From an uncultured Granulosicoccaceae bacterium (lineage in GTDB: Bacteria; Pseudomonadota; Gammaproteobacteria; Granulosicoccales; Granulosicoccaceae): a stretch of 41,077 nucleotides of DNA. The position numbers and the translations under genes were made by a program. The notes below the pieces were generated by a model, which worked only from the letters and a program-made list of their open reading frames with translations, was not told the DNA's origin and made no database searches. The stretch's first letter is position 1; each line of letters starts with the position of its first letter. The stretch is taken from assembly GCA_938003855.1 (NCBI GenBank), contig CALKXD010000113.1, positions 1-41,077 on the forward strand. The letters are read 5' to 3'. Below are positions 7,594 to 16,542 of this stretch, piece by piece.

Positions 7594-9693
7594 ATGATCA
7601 GCAAAACACACCGACATAAACGTAAAATCATCACTTTTACTGTGATGCTCTCGCTGGTACTCGCGGCTTTTATCGTACAGAGAGACACCCGCCTGTCCTC
7701 TACCAGCGATCTCAACACCCAGCAGGAAGATCTGTCTTTGTATCTGGCCGATCTCGACCTGCAACATCACCACTTGCTCAGAGCAGTTACCCAGTACGTC
7801 AATCGCAGCGGACTGATTAGTAAACTGCAACTTAACGAGCAGCTCAATGACTATAAAAACTCACTGATTAATCTGGATACACATCTGACCAGCGCGCGCA
7901 ATTCCATACAACGGCTGGACTCCGTTGAAGCAACTGCACCCACCGACCAGACTGAGTCAGCGCACACAATCCACCAACGCCTGATCACGGCAATCGAAAC
8001 ACTGCTGCACAATGGCGATCCGACTCTGCAGTATTCGGAAGTATTGATCGACTGGATTAAACCCGGAGACTTCACCGGCCTGTCCGAAATAGGCACCTCG
8101 CTCTATGCGCTCGGCGACGATATTACCAACCTTCAACTGGCGGCAATAGATTACATCGCATATATAGATGGCGTAAGAGCAGCACTGGGGCGATCACTGC
8201 AGCGACAACTGATGACATCGTATTTCGTCATCGGCACAGTGCTGTTAGTTTTACTCGCGTTGCTGTTGATGTACCTGCGCAACCGGCATCAATCAGCGAT
8301 TGGTTTGCAGCAAATGAATATCAACCTGCAAAAGGAAATTGAGGCCTCCAGCCGCCTGGCCACCGAACTCGAGTTTCAAGCCACCCATGATGCACTCAGC
8401 GGATTGCTGAACAGGCGCGGTTTCTGTGACGAACTCAACCACATCCTCGATACCCGAAAAACCTCACACGGCCTGTGTTTTATAGACCTTGATCTCTTTA
8501 AAATAGTTAATGATACCGCCGGTCACAGCGCCGGCGATGAACTGATCAGGCAAATCGCCACAGCACTGACAGACGCAGTTGAATACAGTGGTGCATCCGT
8601 CGCAAGATTCGGCGGTGATGAATTTCTTATATTGATACCGGACTGCACGGACGCCGAATTCAGACAGTGCATCACGCACGCGAGTGCCGCATTGTCGCCG
8701 TACGCATTCAGCTACAATGAGAAATCGTTTTCGATCACCGGCAGCTTTGGTGCGATACATTTCCCCGCTGACGAGCACACCGAGCAGTCATTGTTCGCCG
8801 TTGTTGATACGGCCTGCTATGTCGCCAAAAACTCCGGTGGTGGACGGGTGCACTATTGCAGTGACGACAACAGCGTCGTCGAGATACAGCAAAACGTCAA
8901 CTGGATTGCCCGCATAAACGATGCCTTGCAGAACGATAAATTCTGCCTGTACTTTCAGCCCATTGTAAATACGCCGTCTCAGTCCGGTAGCGAAAGCAGC
9001 CACGGACCGTATCTCGCCCATAGCTGGGAAGTTCTGCTGAGAATGCTGGATGACGATGGCAGCGTGATTCTACCGGGTGCATTTCTGGCTACCGCGGAAC
9101 GCTATTCGCTGGCGACCGATATCGACCGCTGGGTTGTCACCAACACACTGCAATGGCTGCACGCCAATAGCGCTGTTCTCGATGAAATTAAATTAATTAA
9201 CATCAATTTATCAGGCAAGACTATCGGTGACGAGTCGTTTCTGCAACACATAGAGCACCTGGTGTCTAGTCTTAGCATACCCCCTGGCGCGATCTGCTTC
9301 GAGATAACAGAGACTGCCGCAGTCGGTGATGGCGCACTGGAATTCCTGCTGCACCTAAAGGATCTTGGCTTCATGCTGGCACTGGACGACTTTGGCAGCG
9401 GCTTTTCATCGTTCGGCTATCTGGAAAAGCTCCCAGTGGACTACATCAAGCTCGATGGCCGCTTTGTGCGCGACATCGACAGCAACGCCACCCACAAGGA
9501 ATTCGTCAGAGCGATCAATGCCGTGGGCAAAGTGATGAACAAACTCACGGTCGCCGAATTTCTGGAGAATGCCGAGTCACTGGAGGTACTGCGCGAACTG
9601 GGCGTGGATTTTGTTCAGGGTTACCATGTCGCACGGCCCGAGCCACTGCCGGATTATTCGCAGCAGCAGCTCGGCTTGCGCGACGCGGCATAA
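7594..9693 (+). CDS. membrane diguanylate cyclase/phosphodiesterase (GGDEF-EAL)
   Basis: A 699-residue inner-membrane c-di-GMP enzyme. A first hydrophobic segment (about residues 11-28) and a second (about 208-230) enclose a helical periplasmic sensor region of about 180 residues, possibly DAHL-like. The GGDEF domain has an intact RFGGDEF site (about residues 338-344), and I see no RxxD inhibitory site just upstream. The EAL domain has EVLLR in place of EALLR, plus NLSG, FEITET, LDDFGSGFSS, YIKLDGRF and VQGYHVARP, so its metal and base residues look intact. Both activities are therefore possible. The ATG at 7594 is chosen because the extension to the GTG at 7444 is not family-like; no strong ribosome binding site is visible. 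The gene appears monocistronic. The signal it senses is unknown. Confidence 0.93.
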   Translation: MISKTHRHKRKIITFTVMLSLVLAAFIVQRDTRLSSTSDLNTQQEDLSLYLADLDLQHHHLLRAVTQYVNRSGLISKLQLNEQLNDYKNSLINLDTHLTSARNSIQRLDSVEATAPTDQTESAHTIHQRLITAIETLLHNGDPTLQYSEVLIDWIKPGDFTGLSEIGTSLYALGDDITNLQLAAIDYIAYIDGVRAALGRSLQRQLMTSYFVIGTVLLVLLALLLMYLRNRHQSAIGLQQMNINLQKEIEASSRLATELEFQATHDALSGLLNRRGFCDELNHILDTRKTSHGLCFIDLDLFKIVNDTAGHSAGDELIRQIATALTDAVEYSGASVARFGGDEFLILIPDCTDAEFRQCITHASAALSPYAFSYNEKSFSITGSFGAIHFPADEHTEQSLFAVVDTACYVAKNSGGGRVHYCSDDNSVVEIQQNVNWIARINDALQNDKFCLYFQPIVNTPSQSGSESSHGPYLAHSWEVLLRMLDDDGSVILPGAFLATAERYSLATDIDRWVVTNTLQWLHANSAVLDEIKLININLSGKTIGDESFLQHIEHLVSSLSIPPGAICFEITETAAVGDGALEFLLHLKDLGFMLALDDFGSGFSSFGYLEKLPVDYIKLDGRFVRDIDSNATHKEFVRAINAVGKVMNKLTVAEFLENAESLEVLRELGVDFVQGYHVARPEPLPDYSQQQLGLRDAA

Positions 9694-9785
9694 CTCTGCC
9701 CACTTATAAATCCTTGCTCAACACGGCGGTTGCCCGTGGTCAGAAATGGTAAACTGCCGGCTTTTAACCAGTCGGGCATCGACAC

Positions 9786-10667
9786 GTGCAGACCCAGAAA
9801 CCATTTCCTCTTCGCGGCGTTATCGGCGTCGTGGCAAATAGCGCTGACGAGATCAACCAGGCGGTAGCCAGAAAGCTTCAGTGCGTGGAAATCAGAGCTG
9901 ACCTACTGCTTGATGCCGGACTTTCGATCGAGCAACTCCTCGATGTGGTCAAAACCGCACGGACTGCGAACCTGGCGACTCTGTTTACCCTGCGCCACCC
10001 CAGCCACGGCGGCAGGTTTCCCGGATCAGAGGACGAGCGCGCGATCATCAATCGGCAGGCACTGTCAGCCGGTGCCGATATCATTGACCTCGAATGGGAT
10101 GCCGATGCCTCGGCCGTGATGATCGCAGAAGGTGCGCCGGTACTGCTCAGCTACCACGATTTCAACACCATGCCTGATGACTCGCAGCTGGCGGCACTGA
10201 CCGCGCAGATGTGCAGCGCAAGCCCGCTCGGTATTAAGATTGTGCCAACCGCCAGCACCCTGACCGACTCACTGCGCATGCTACTGTGGGCACGGGCCGG
10301 TACAGACAGCACAGTGCATCGCGTCGGTTTTGCGATGGGGCCGATAGGCCGTTGCAGCCGCATTCTGACCACCGCCTTCGGTGCTCCCATTACCTACGCC
10401 AGTTTCGGTGAGGCCGTCGCCCCCGGCCAGGTGGCGATCGATGCGCTCCTCGACAGCTACCGCGTGCCAGACCTCAACGGCGATACGCGTGTGGTAGCCG
10501 TTGTCGGCGACACCGTCATCGCAGCGACCACGGCAGACGCGCTGAATAGAGACTATGCCGCCGCACAGCAAAACACCGTCGCAATACCGTTTCCCGACGA
10601 CGCCAGCGGACAACTGGAACAACTGCAGCAGCAGTTGCGTGTCAGTGAAATTCGGCAGTGCCGCTAA
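9786..10667 (+). CDS. aroD: type I 3-dehydroquinate dehydratase with a shikimate-dehydrogenase-like C-terminal stub
   Basis: Converts 3-dehydroquinate to 3-dehydroshikimate through a Schiff base. Residues 1-230 form the type I dehydratase: CVEIRADLL (Glu35, Arg37), SYHDF with catalytic His124, KIVPTA with Schiff-base Lys151, GPIGRCSRI with Arg192, and YASFGEAVAPGQ near the end. Residues from about 234 to 285 (TRVVAVVGDTVIAATTADAL, then VAIPFP) resemble the start of shikimate dehydrogenase (VIGDPVxHSxSPxxHN, then PFPV), but the substrate-binding serines are absent and the protein ends at 293 residues, with no NADP domain. It therefore looks like a remnant of an AroD-AroE fusion. The start is GTG at 9786; no strong ribosome binding site is seen. 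The neighbours do not belong to the aromatic pathway. Confidence 0.9.
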   Translation: MQTQKPFPLRGVIGVVANSADEINQAVARKLQCVEIRADLLLDAGLSIEQLLDVVKTARTANLATLFTLRHPSHGGRFPGSEDERAIINRQALSAGADIIDLEWDADASAVMIAEGAPVLLSYHDFNTMPDDSQLAALTAQMCSASPLGIKIVPTASTLTDSLRMLLWARAGTDSTVHRVGFAMGPIGRCSRILTTAFGAPITYASFGEAVAPGQVAIDALLDSYRVPDLNGDTRVVAVVGDTVIAATTADALNRDYAAAQQNTVAIPFPDDASGQLEQLQQQLRVSEIRQCR

Positions 10668-10754
10668 ACCCTCCGGGTGACGTAAATTTCAGCCGTCACG
10701 CGTCGCACTATCCGGTGCTATTTTATTTGCCGGTAAACGCCTGCCAGTGGAGGG

Positions 10755-11540
10755 TTATTTTCCGCGCCATTGCGGCTTGCGTTTTTCGATAAACGCTGCC
10801 ATCCCCTCTTTGGCATCGGGTCCGCTCAACATTGCATCGTATTGGCTATAGCGTTGTGTATGTGCCGCTTGCAAGGTGTCAGCATCAAGCCCCTGCAACA
10901 TCATTTGCTTGGTCGCCTGCAGCGCGGCCGGCGAGCAGGCCTGCAGCGCTGCGACGGTCCGCTGCGTCGCCTGTTGCAACTGATCAGCAGCCACCACTTC
11001 ATTGATCAAGCCGTAGGATTTTGCTGTTGTAGCATCAAATAGCTCACTGCAAAGCGCAATCTTCATGGCATCCTTGTGACCTACAGATCGGATCAGTCGG
11101 TGCACGCCACCGGCCGATGCCAGGCCCACCCGTGGTTCCGGCAAGCCGAACTTCGCGTGCTCGGTGGCAATGGCAATGTCACAGCTCAGAACAATCTCCA
11201 GACCGCCGCCTATGGCATGTCCGTTAACCGCGGCAACCACAGGCTTCATAAGATCGAAGCGTTCAATAAGACCCGCATAGCCATTTGCCGGCATGTCTTC
11301 CCGTTTGATCGGCCCGTTATTACCAGCCAGGCCTTTAAGATCAGAGCCGGCGCAGAACGCTTTGCTTCCAACCGCTGTGATGACAGCAACGATTAAGCTG
11401 TCATCACGGGCATAAGTGTCAAATGCGGCCTGCAAGGCATGATGTGATTCAAGGCTCAGTGCGTTGAGCGCCGCAGGTCGGTTCAGTGTTATGGTCAGTA
11501 CTGAATTGTCGGTGCTGACCAACACTGGCGGCTCTGTCAT
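10755..11540 (-). CDS. enoyl-CoA hydratase/isomerase family protein (crotonase)
   Basis: A 261-residue crotonase-fold enzyme acting on an acyl-CoA thioester. Visible motifs are FCAGSDLKGL (oxyanion hole and CoA contact), AVNGHAIGGGLEIVLSCDIA with the first active-site Glu region, LPEPRVGLASAGGVHRL with the second, and a C-terminal FIEKRKPQWRGK typical of the family. The ATG at 11540 overlaps the stop of the Gfo/Idh/MocA gene by 4 bases, so the two are co-translated. The substrate is not evident; hydratase, isomerase and carnitinyl-CoA dehydratase-like roles are all possible for this subfamily. It is convergent with aroD. Confidence 0.92.
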   Translation of the reverse strand: MTEPPVLVSTDNSVLTITLNRPAALNALSLESHHALQAAFDTYARDDSLIVAVITAVGSKAFCAGSDLKGLAGNNGPIKREDMPANGYAGLIERFDLMKPVVAAVNGHAIGGGLEIVLSCDIAIATEHAKFGLPEPRVGLASAGGVHRLIRSVGHKDAMKIALCSELFDATTAKSYGLINEVVAADQLQQATQRTVAALQACSPAALQATKQMMLQGLDADTLQAAHTQRYSQYDAMLSGPDAKEGMAAFIEKRKPQWRGK

Positions 11541-12571
11541 AGCTGCACCCGGCTGCCGCTTTTGGCCGCGTCATAGACGGCAAGCGTCGCGCTTAATGTG
11601 TCGGTGGCATCCTGCGCATCAATACGGGGGGGTTCGTCTCCCTTGATCACGGCGGCAAAGTGCGTTAGCTGATTGATATAGGCATCTTCCAGCTCGCCGC
11701 CCAGTGTTTCCGGGGTCAACGGATTGGTCCAGCAGCTGTCACCGGTGTCGGACTTCCATAACTTGAGATTGGGGAACTCCAGCGAGCCTTCAGTCCCCAT
11801 AAACTGGATAACATTACGGCCGCTGCGGGGGAACGCCTCATTCTCTCCGGTCGCCTGCTCCCAGCTCCATGGGGAATGGCTTTGATCAGACAGCATAAAG
11901 GTGCCCAGCGCACCATTTGCAAAGCGCATGATCAGTGCAGCGGTGTCCTCTTTTTCAAACCCCAGCACGGTGTTTGAAGTCTCTGCAGAGATGCTGTGGA
12001 TATCACCAACGATGTAGCGCAGTAAATCCATCTCGTGAATCAGGTTGGTGAGTATCGGCCCGGCCTGCCATTTGCGGCGCCAGTCCGCCGCGTAGTAGTC
12101 GGCCGGTTTGCGCACATTCCATAAACCATTAACAGATACCAGTCTGCCAAGATGACCCTGTTGGATAATATCGCGGGCCTGATTGACCAGGTGGTAGTAG
12201 CGACGATGGTGGCCGACCAGAACGTGTTTACCGGTGGCTGCCGACTTTTCTATGGTGCGCTGGCATTCTTCAAGCGTTGCCATCATTGGTTTTTCGACCA
12301 GCAGATGTGCACCGCTTTCCAGTGCCAGCAGCGTAGGCTCGCAATGGTGCTCAGTGGGCGTGGCGATAATAACCCCGTCAGGGTTTACCTCGGTCAGCAT
12401 TTCTGCCGTGGAGCTGAACAGCGGCACACCATGCGCGTCTGCGGTTTCACGCGCCGAGGGGAATGGATCGGCAATCGCGACCAGCGCTACCCCTTCGGTA
12501 CTTTGCATGGCCCGCAGGTGGCGCTTGCCAATAACCCCGGCTCCGATCAGCGCGAGCTTTAAATGACTCAA
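11537..12571 (-). CDS. Gfo/Idh/MocA family NAD(P)-dependent oxidoreductase
   Basis: A 344-residue dehydrogenase. The N-terminal Rossmann fold shows LALIGAGVIGKRHLRAM, then IATPTEHHCEP, and the family EKP motif in LLVEKPMMATLEEC (about residue 95). The second domain includes HHRRYYHLVNQARDI and a conserved NLIHEMDLLRYIVG segment with the usual active-site histidine. Family members oxidise or reduce sugars, inositols and other polyols; the substrate here is unknown. The start is TTG at 12571, supported by GGAGAG 7 bases upstream and by the absence of a better start before the Rossmann motif. It leads a two-gene operon with the crotonase, an unusual pair: polyol dehydrogenase and acyl-CoA enzyme. 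Confidence 0.92.
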   Translation of the reverse strand: MSHLKLALIGAGVIGKRHLRAMQSTEGVALVAIADPFPSARETADAHGVPLFSSTAEMLTEVNPDGVIIATPTEHHCEPTLLALESGAHLLVEKPMMATLEECQRTIEKSAATGKHVLVGHHRRYYHLVNQARDIIQQGHLGRLVSVNGLWNVRKPADYYAADWRRKWQAGPILTNLIHEMDLLRYIVGDIHSISAETSNTVLGFEKEDTAALIMRFANGALGTFMLSDQSHSPWSWEQATGENEAFPRSGRNVIQFMGTEGSLEFPNLKLWKSDTGDSCWTNPLTPETLGGELEDAYINQLTHFAAVIKGDEPPRIDAQDATDTLSATLAVYDAAKSGSRVQL

Positions 12572-12952
12572 GTAATACTCTCCGGAAAACAGATTTCAGA
12601 GCGGATTTTAACGGTGCCGCAACCTCCCGCGCAATGTCCGGCAGATCATCGACACCGCGCTGAGAGTCCACGCCGGGTACCCATGAAATGCCCCCCCAAA
12701 AGGACGAAACTCAACCACCAGCCACTCCACCCTTTTTCCTCACAAGCTGCGGGCCGGAAACCGGGTGCGCAGGCATAGATACAGAAATTGCTGATTAAAT
12801 GCTTTCAGATCAATGCCGTGGACTCATTGCGTCCTCCCGCACCTCACCAACGTCGCGCGCCGACGACCTGAGGGTTTGCACGTCGCCGGCTGGTCTCCCG
12901 GCAACACGCACCTCAATGACAGGCCTCAGTAACACCAATGGCACAAGGGTCA

Positions 12953-12966
12953 TTTGGCTAGCCAAA
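12953..12966. promoter_or_regulatory. 14-base perfect palindrome TTTGGCTAGCCAAA
   Basis: The sequence equals its own reverse complement over all 14 bases and lies 35 bases upstream of the sigma-28-like promoter candidate. It could be an operator for a dimeric regulator of cheV. The bound protein is unknown. Confidence 0.35.
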
Positions 12967-13001
12967 ACATATCGTTGCCGTAAAAAGTTCAGAAGTCACT
13001 A

Positions 13002-13028
13002 TTAATACTCTACATTTCCGGCCGATAG
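13002..13028 (+). promoter_or_regulatory. candidate sigma-28 (FliA) promoter for cheV
   Basis: TTAA at 13002-13005, 15 bases, then GCCGATAG at 13021-13028. The FliA consensus is TAAA-N15-GCCGATAA, so there is one mismatch in each box and the spacing is exact. Chemotaxis genes are commonly FliA-dependent. The distance to the cheV start (about 375 bases) is long, which lowers confidence. Confidence 0.35.
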
Positions 13029-13404
13029 TTAAAACGAGGCTCCGGCACGGCTGGATCAGGACGGCATTGTCCACGCGTGCGTGGCAAACTTTTTAACAAA
13101 CGGAATTTGTTATCTCATGGCCTGTCAGGTCAATTACCCATTGATACGTTCAGCCATAGTGCTACCTTCATCTCTATCACAATTGACTTTTCAGCGAGGA
13201 GCAACACCACTGAGAATCGATGCACAATTTTTATGTGTTCACTGATTCAGCGGTTTCTGCGACTTACAGAACGCGTTACACACGCAGCGATGAATCTGTA
13301 CCCAATGTCCTGCGGGGCGGCGAGCAGTTGTATCGAAACGCAATAAACATCAACATTTCGTACAACTAATCCTTCACTATCACCGGTAAATACGGATATT
13401 TTCC

Positions 13405-14376
13405 ATGGTCGATTTTAAATCCATAGATGAAACCACCAAACTGGCTGGCAGCAACCGGCTGGAACTTCTTATGTTTAACCTTGACAACAAATCAGCGGAG
13501 GGAAAAACCACCCTGTATGGAATCAATGTGTTTAAGGTTCGTGAATTGATCGCACTGCCCTCTCTGGTGCAAAAACCCTATTCACACGAATGCTCGCCCG
13601 GTGTGGCGAATGTGCGAGGCAAAGCGGTTCCCGTGATCGATTTGCAACAGTATTTCGGCTACCCGCAAACCGATGACCAGAATATTCTGATCATCACCGA
13701 GTTTAACGGCAGTACTCAAGGCTTTATCGTCAGCGAGGTTGATAAAATCATTCAGCTCGACTGGCAGAATATCAGTGAACCGCCACAGATGGTAACCGAG
13801 CTCAGCGGCCTTAAACACGGCAATACACTCACTGGCATCAGTTTGTTATCCCCCACCAGCACGTTAATGATTATCGACGTCGAGCAAGTCATTTCCGAAG
13901 TACTGGGCTCTGGTATCGATGTAATCGCTGCCACAGACATGACCACCCGCAACATTGGTAAAACCATACTATTTACCGATGACTCGGCGGTGGCCCGACA
14001 GCAGGTAAGCAAGATTCTGGAAAAAATGGGTATCAAATTCCATTGCACAAACAATGGCCAGGAAGCCTATGACCTGCTCGACAAGCTGGCCACAGAAGCC
14101 GAAGCCAAAGGAGACCCGCTATCAAAAACCATTGAAGCGGTAATCACTGACGTTGAAATGCCGGTGATGGACGGCTACATGCTGACTCGCAAGATTAAAG
14201 GCGATAGACGCTTTGACGGCATTCCCGTGATGATGCATTCGTCATTGTCGGCAGAGGAGAATATTCGACTGGGTAAAAAAGTCGGCGTTGACGCCTACGT
14301 ACCCAAACTACGGCCAGCGGAATTCTGCGAAGCACTGGACCAGCTACTGAACACCCCTGTAGAAAACGCCGCTTAA
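13405..14376 (+). CDS. cheV: chemotaxis coupling protein CheV (CheW-REC)
   Basis: A 323-residue cytoplasmic adaptor between chemoreceptors and the CheA kinase. Residues about 15-170 form a CheW domain (LYGINVFKVRELI, ANVRGKAVPVIDL). Residues about 187-315 form a receiver domain with acidic pocket ILFTDDSAVARQQ, phospho-acceptor Asp249 in VITDVEMPVMDGYML, conserved Ser in MMHSSLS and Lys in YVPKLRP. This order and length are standard for CheV, where phosphorylation tunes adaptation. The ATG at 13405 precedes the domain by the usual distance. No other chemotaxis gene is in the window, so it is an orphan here. It converges with the GntR gene, and the hairpin at 14451-14483 lies between them. Confidence 0.95.
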   Translation: MVDFKSIDETTKLAGSNRLELLMFNLDNKSAEGKTTLYGINVFKVRELIALPSLVQKPYSHECSPGVANVRGKAVPVIDLQQYFGYPQTDDQNILIITEFNGSTQGFIVSEVDKIIQLDWQNISEPPQMVTELSGLKHGNTLTGISLLSPTSTLMIIDVEQVISEVLGSGIDVIAATDMTTRNIGKTILFTDDSAVARQQVSKILEKMGIKFHCTNNGQEAYDLLDKLATEAEAKGDPLSKTIEAVITDVEMPVMDGYMLTRKIKGDRRFDGIPVMMHSSLSAEENIRLGKKVGVDAYVPKLRPAEFCEALDQLLNTPVENAA

Positions 14377-14450
14377 ACACTTGCGCGTTAACCGGGTCGT
14401 GACCACTGCGGTTAGTCTCCCGGAGATAACAGTGACAAACCGGCCACTGC

Positions 14451-14483
14451 AAAAAAAAGCGCTGGCTTTATGAAAGCCAGCGC
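14451..14483 (-). terminator. intrinsic terminator of the purine operon
   Basis: A perfect 11-base-pair stem (14459-14469 with 14473-14483) and a 3-base loop. On the minus strand it is followed by eight T residues (14458-14451). It lies about 50 bases after the stop of the GntR gene and so ends the operon that starts with the NCS2 permease. Read on the plus strand it lacks a T-run, but may still slow transcription coming from cheV. Confidence 0.88.
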
Positions 14484-14533
14484 AGCTGCTTTCGCGTAAC
14501 GCCTTAGGCGTTGATCAACGCTTAGTATGCCGG

Positions 14534-15295
14534 CTACTTTTTTTGCGCCGTCAGGTGCGAAAATGCCGCATAGAGATTGCCGGGCGCACGCTCCTCAACC
14601 AGACTGAGTTTGTCTTCTATATGCTGTAAATGCACCTCCATTGCCTGCTGGGCGGCAGCGACGTCTCCGCTCGCGATGACATCGATGATATCAAAGTGCT
14701 CCTGATGAGCACAGAGCGTGTGGTGTGGTGACTGGTAGGTAGCGATAATGAGCGACGTCTGTGGCACCAGCTCTTGCAGGTATCTCTGCAGTGTGCGGTT
14801 CTGCGACACTCCGGCCAGTTGTATGTGGAAGTCACCACTCAACCTTAAGCCGCTACCCACATGCTGACGTCGCACCTGATCACGCTCGTCTTCAACACAC
14901 TGCCTGAGCGCGGCAATAGAATCTTCAGTGGCAGATAGCGTCGCCTCCCGAATAAGCTCACGTTCAATCAACCGCCGAACCCCGAGCACCTCCCTGGCCG
15001 TGCGGACATCGGGTTGAATGATAGTGGCACCACGATTTGGCTGGATATCGACAATGCGGTCGTGTGAGAGCCTTAGTAAAGCGCGTCGCACGACCGTCCG
15101 GCTGACCGAAAAGATATCTGCCAGCTCATCCTCTTTGAGTTTAGTGCCCGGCATCAGGCGCCGATCGAGGACGGCGTCGAGGATCTCTGTATAGAGATAC
15201 ACATCTTGCGTGGTACTGCCGGTTTCACCCACGGGGATCAACAGCGGACTTGATTTGTTCCCACCGTCACTGTTGTTCAGAGTATTTTCTGCCAT
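14534..15295 (-). CDS. GntR family transcriptional regulator (FCD type), purine operon
   Basis: A 253-residue regulator. The N-terminal winged helix-turn-helix (about residues 30-100) shows LMPGTKLKEDELADIFSVSR followed by VRRALLRLSHDRIVDIQPNRGA. The C-terminal all-helical FCD ligand-binding domain has the R..IE.E.. segment (VRRLIERELI) and the metal-ligand-type histidine in DFHIQLA plus HQEHFDII. The start is ATG at 15295, preceded by AGGAGG 4 bases upstream; a TTG at 15310 overlaps that binding site and is unlikely. It is the last gene of the urate operon, 52 bases after puuD, so it probably autoregulates the operon in response to a purine intermediate. A TGTATACA palindrome upstream of the first gene is a candidate operator. 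Confidence 0.93.
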   Translation of the reverse strand: MAENTLNNSDGGNKSSPLLIPVGETGSTTQDVYLYTEILDAVLDRRLMPGTKLKEDELADIFSVSRTVVRRALLRLSHDRIVDIQPNRGATIIQPDVRTAREVLGVRRLIERELIREATLSATEDSIAALRQCVEDERDQVRRQHVGSGLRLSGDFHIQLAGVSQNRTLQRYLQELVPQTSLIIATYQSPHHTLCAHQEHFDIIDVIASGDVAAAQQAMEVHLQHIEDKLSLVEERAPGNLYAAFSHLTAQKK

Positions 15296-15347
15296 TGTTC
15301 CTCCTGCCAAAATCCACCGGACTCACCACCTGTGTGTCTGTCGTGTG

Positions 15348-16541
15348 CTACTTCAAACTGGAAAACCAGACATCAATGGTGGCTCGTTCTTCATCGGTGA
15401 TGCCGGTCAGATTGCCGATAGGCATCGCTCTGGTCACAACCGATTGCTGATGAATAACCAGTGCCTGACGGGTGATGTCCTGCTCCGACTCGAACACAAT
15501 TCCTTTTGGCGGTGCTTGAAAACCCGGTTGCGACGGCACACTGGCATGACACGAACTGCATCGCTCGGTGACAATCTTGTGTACTGCACTGATATCCGCG
15601 GCACCGATCAGTGTTGAGGATAATTTGTCCGTCTGCTGCGGTGCTACCAGTGTGACAATTCCGGCCAGCACAGCAAACGCCAGAATAAGCGGCACCACAG
15701 ACGCCTGCCCCTTGTGGCGGGCGACAAAATAGATCCGGATAAAAGCCCCCACCAATGTGATTGCCATCAGTATCAGCCAGTTGTACTCATGGCCGTAGGT
15801 CATTGCATAGTGATTGCTTATCATCACAAACAACACGGGCAGCGTGAAATACGTGTTGTGCACTGAGCGCTGCTTACCACGAATACCGTGAATCGGGTCA
15901 GGTTGCCGACCTTCCTCCTTGGCGCGCACCAGATCTTTCTGACCCGGAATGATCACAAAAAAAACATTGCCCACCATTATGGTACCGAGCATGGCACCGA
16001 AGTGCATGTAGGCGCCCCTGCCACTGAACACCTGACACAAAGCGAACGCCAGAATCGTCAACACCACCAGTAAAATTAACGCCATTAGGTTTTCGCGTTT
16101 GCCGACAGCGCTTTCACACAACCAGTTATAGGCAATCCACCCGATAGCAATTACCGCCACACCAATAGCGATAGCCATTGGTTTCGACAGTTCAGCTACC
16201 CCTGGGTCAATCAGGTAGATTTCAGCGCCGTACCAATACATCAGCGCCAGCATGAACATGCCGGTAATCCAGGTGGTATAGGCTTCCCATTTAAACCAGT
16301 GCAAATGCTCTGGCATCTGCTCGGGCGCCAGCTGATATTTTTGCGCATGGTACATACCACCGCCGTGTACTGACCAGACCTCGCCGGATACTCCCTTGTC
16401 ACGATCGGCTTCAGATTTCGGTGGCTCGAGTGAATTGTCCAGCCAGATAAAATAGAATGACGCACCAATCCACGCTATACCGGTGATCATGTGCACCCAG
16501 CGGCCCAATAAATTTACCCAGTCGAGCAGGTAGGCGGCCAT
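15348..16541 (-). CDS. puuD: membrane urate hydroxylase PuuD with C-terminal cytochrome c domain
   Basis: Oxidises urate to 5-hydroxyisourate at the inner membrane and passes electrons to a fused c-type haem rather than to oxygen. The first 300 residues are a polytopic membrane domain starting MAAYLLDWVNLLGRWVHMIT, with GIAWIGASFYFIWLDNSL and GNVFFVIIPGQK, characteristic of PuuD. The C-terminal domain carries CSSCH (about residues 326-330) and a probable axial Met in RAMPIGN. The total is 397 residues, normal for the family. The ATG at 16541, one base after the uraH stop with GGGGGAG upstream, is chosen; the longer open frame to 16808 is only read-through into uraH in another frame. This is the energy-conserving alternative to soluble uricase. 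Confidence 0.95.
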   Translation of the reverse strand: MAAYLLDWVNLLGRWVHMITGIAWIGASFYFIWLDNSLEPPKSEADRDKGVSGEVWSVHGGGMYHAQKYQLAPEQMPEHLHWFKWEAYTTWITGMFMLALMYWYGAEIYLIDPGVAELSKPMAIAIGVAVIAIGWIAYNWLCESAVGKRENLMALILLVVLTILAFALCQVFSGRGAYMHFGAMLGTIMVGNVFFVIIPGQKDLVRAKEEGRQPDPIHGIRGKQRSVHNTYFTLPVLFVMISNHYAMTYGHEYNWLILMAITLVGAFIRIYFVARHKGQASVVPLILAFAVLAGIVTLVAPQQTDKLSSTLIGAADISAVHKIVTERCSSCHASVPSQPGFQAPPKGIVFESEQDITRQALVIHQQSVVTRAMPIGNLTGITDEERATIDVWFSSLK

Positions 16542-16542
16542 G

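Larger units (their letters stand above)
12572..13404. other. 833-base intergenic region before cheV
   Basis: No convincing gene is present: short open frames here have no recognisable content. Two sites stand out, a 14-base perfect palindrome at 12953-12966 and a flagellar-type promoter match at 13002-13028, both described separately. The rest is unexplained, including a leader of about 375 bases between the promoter candidate and cheV. Confidence 0.6.

Noticed and set aside
10668-10754. Inverted repeats (GTGACG/CGTCAC at 10677-10699 and distant ACCCTCC/GGAGGGT) between aroD and the crotonase gene
   Set aside because: The stems are short or far apart and no T-run follows, so a terminator call is not supported.
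12563-12778. Short open frame after the Gfo/Idh/MocA start
   Set aside because: Low-complexity, proline-rich translation with no start signal; it overlaps the start and ribosome binding site of the opposite gene.
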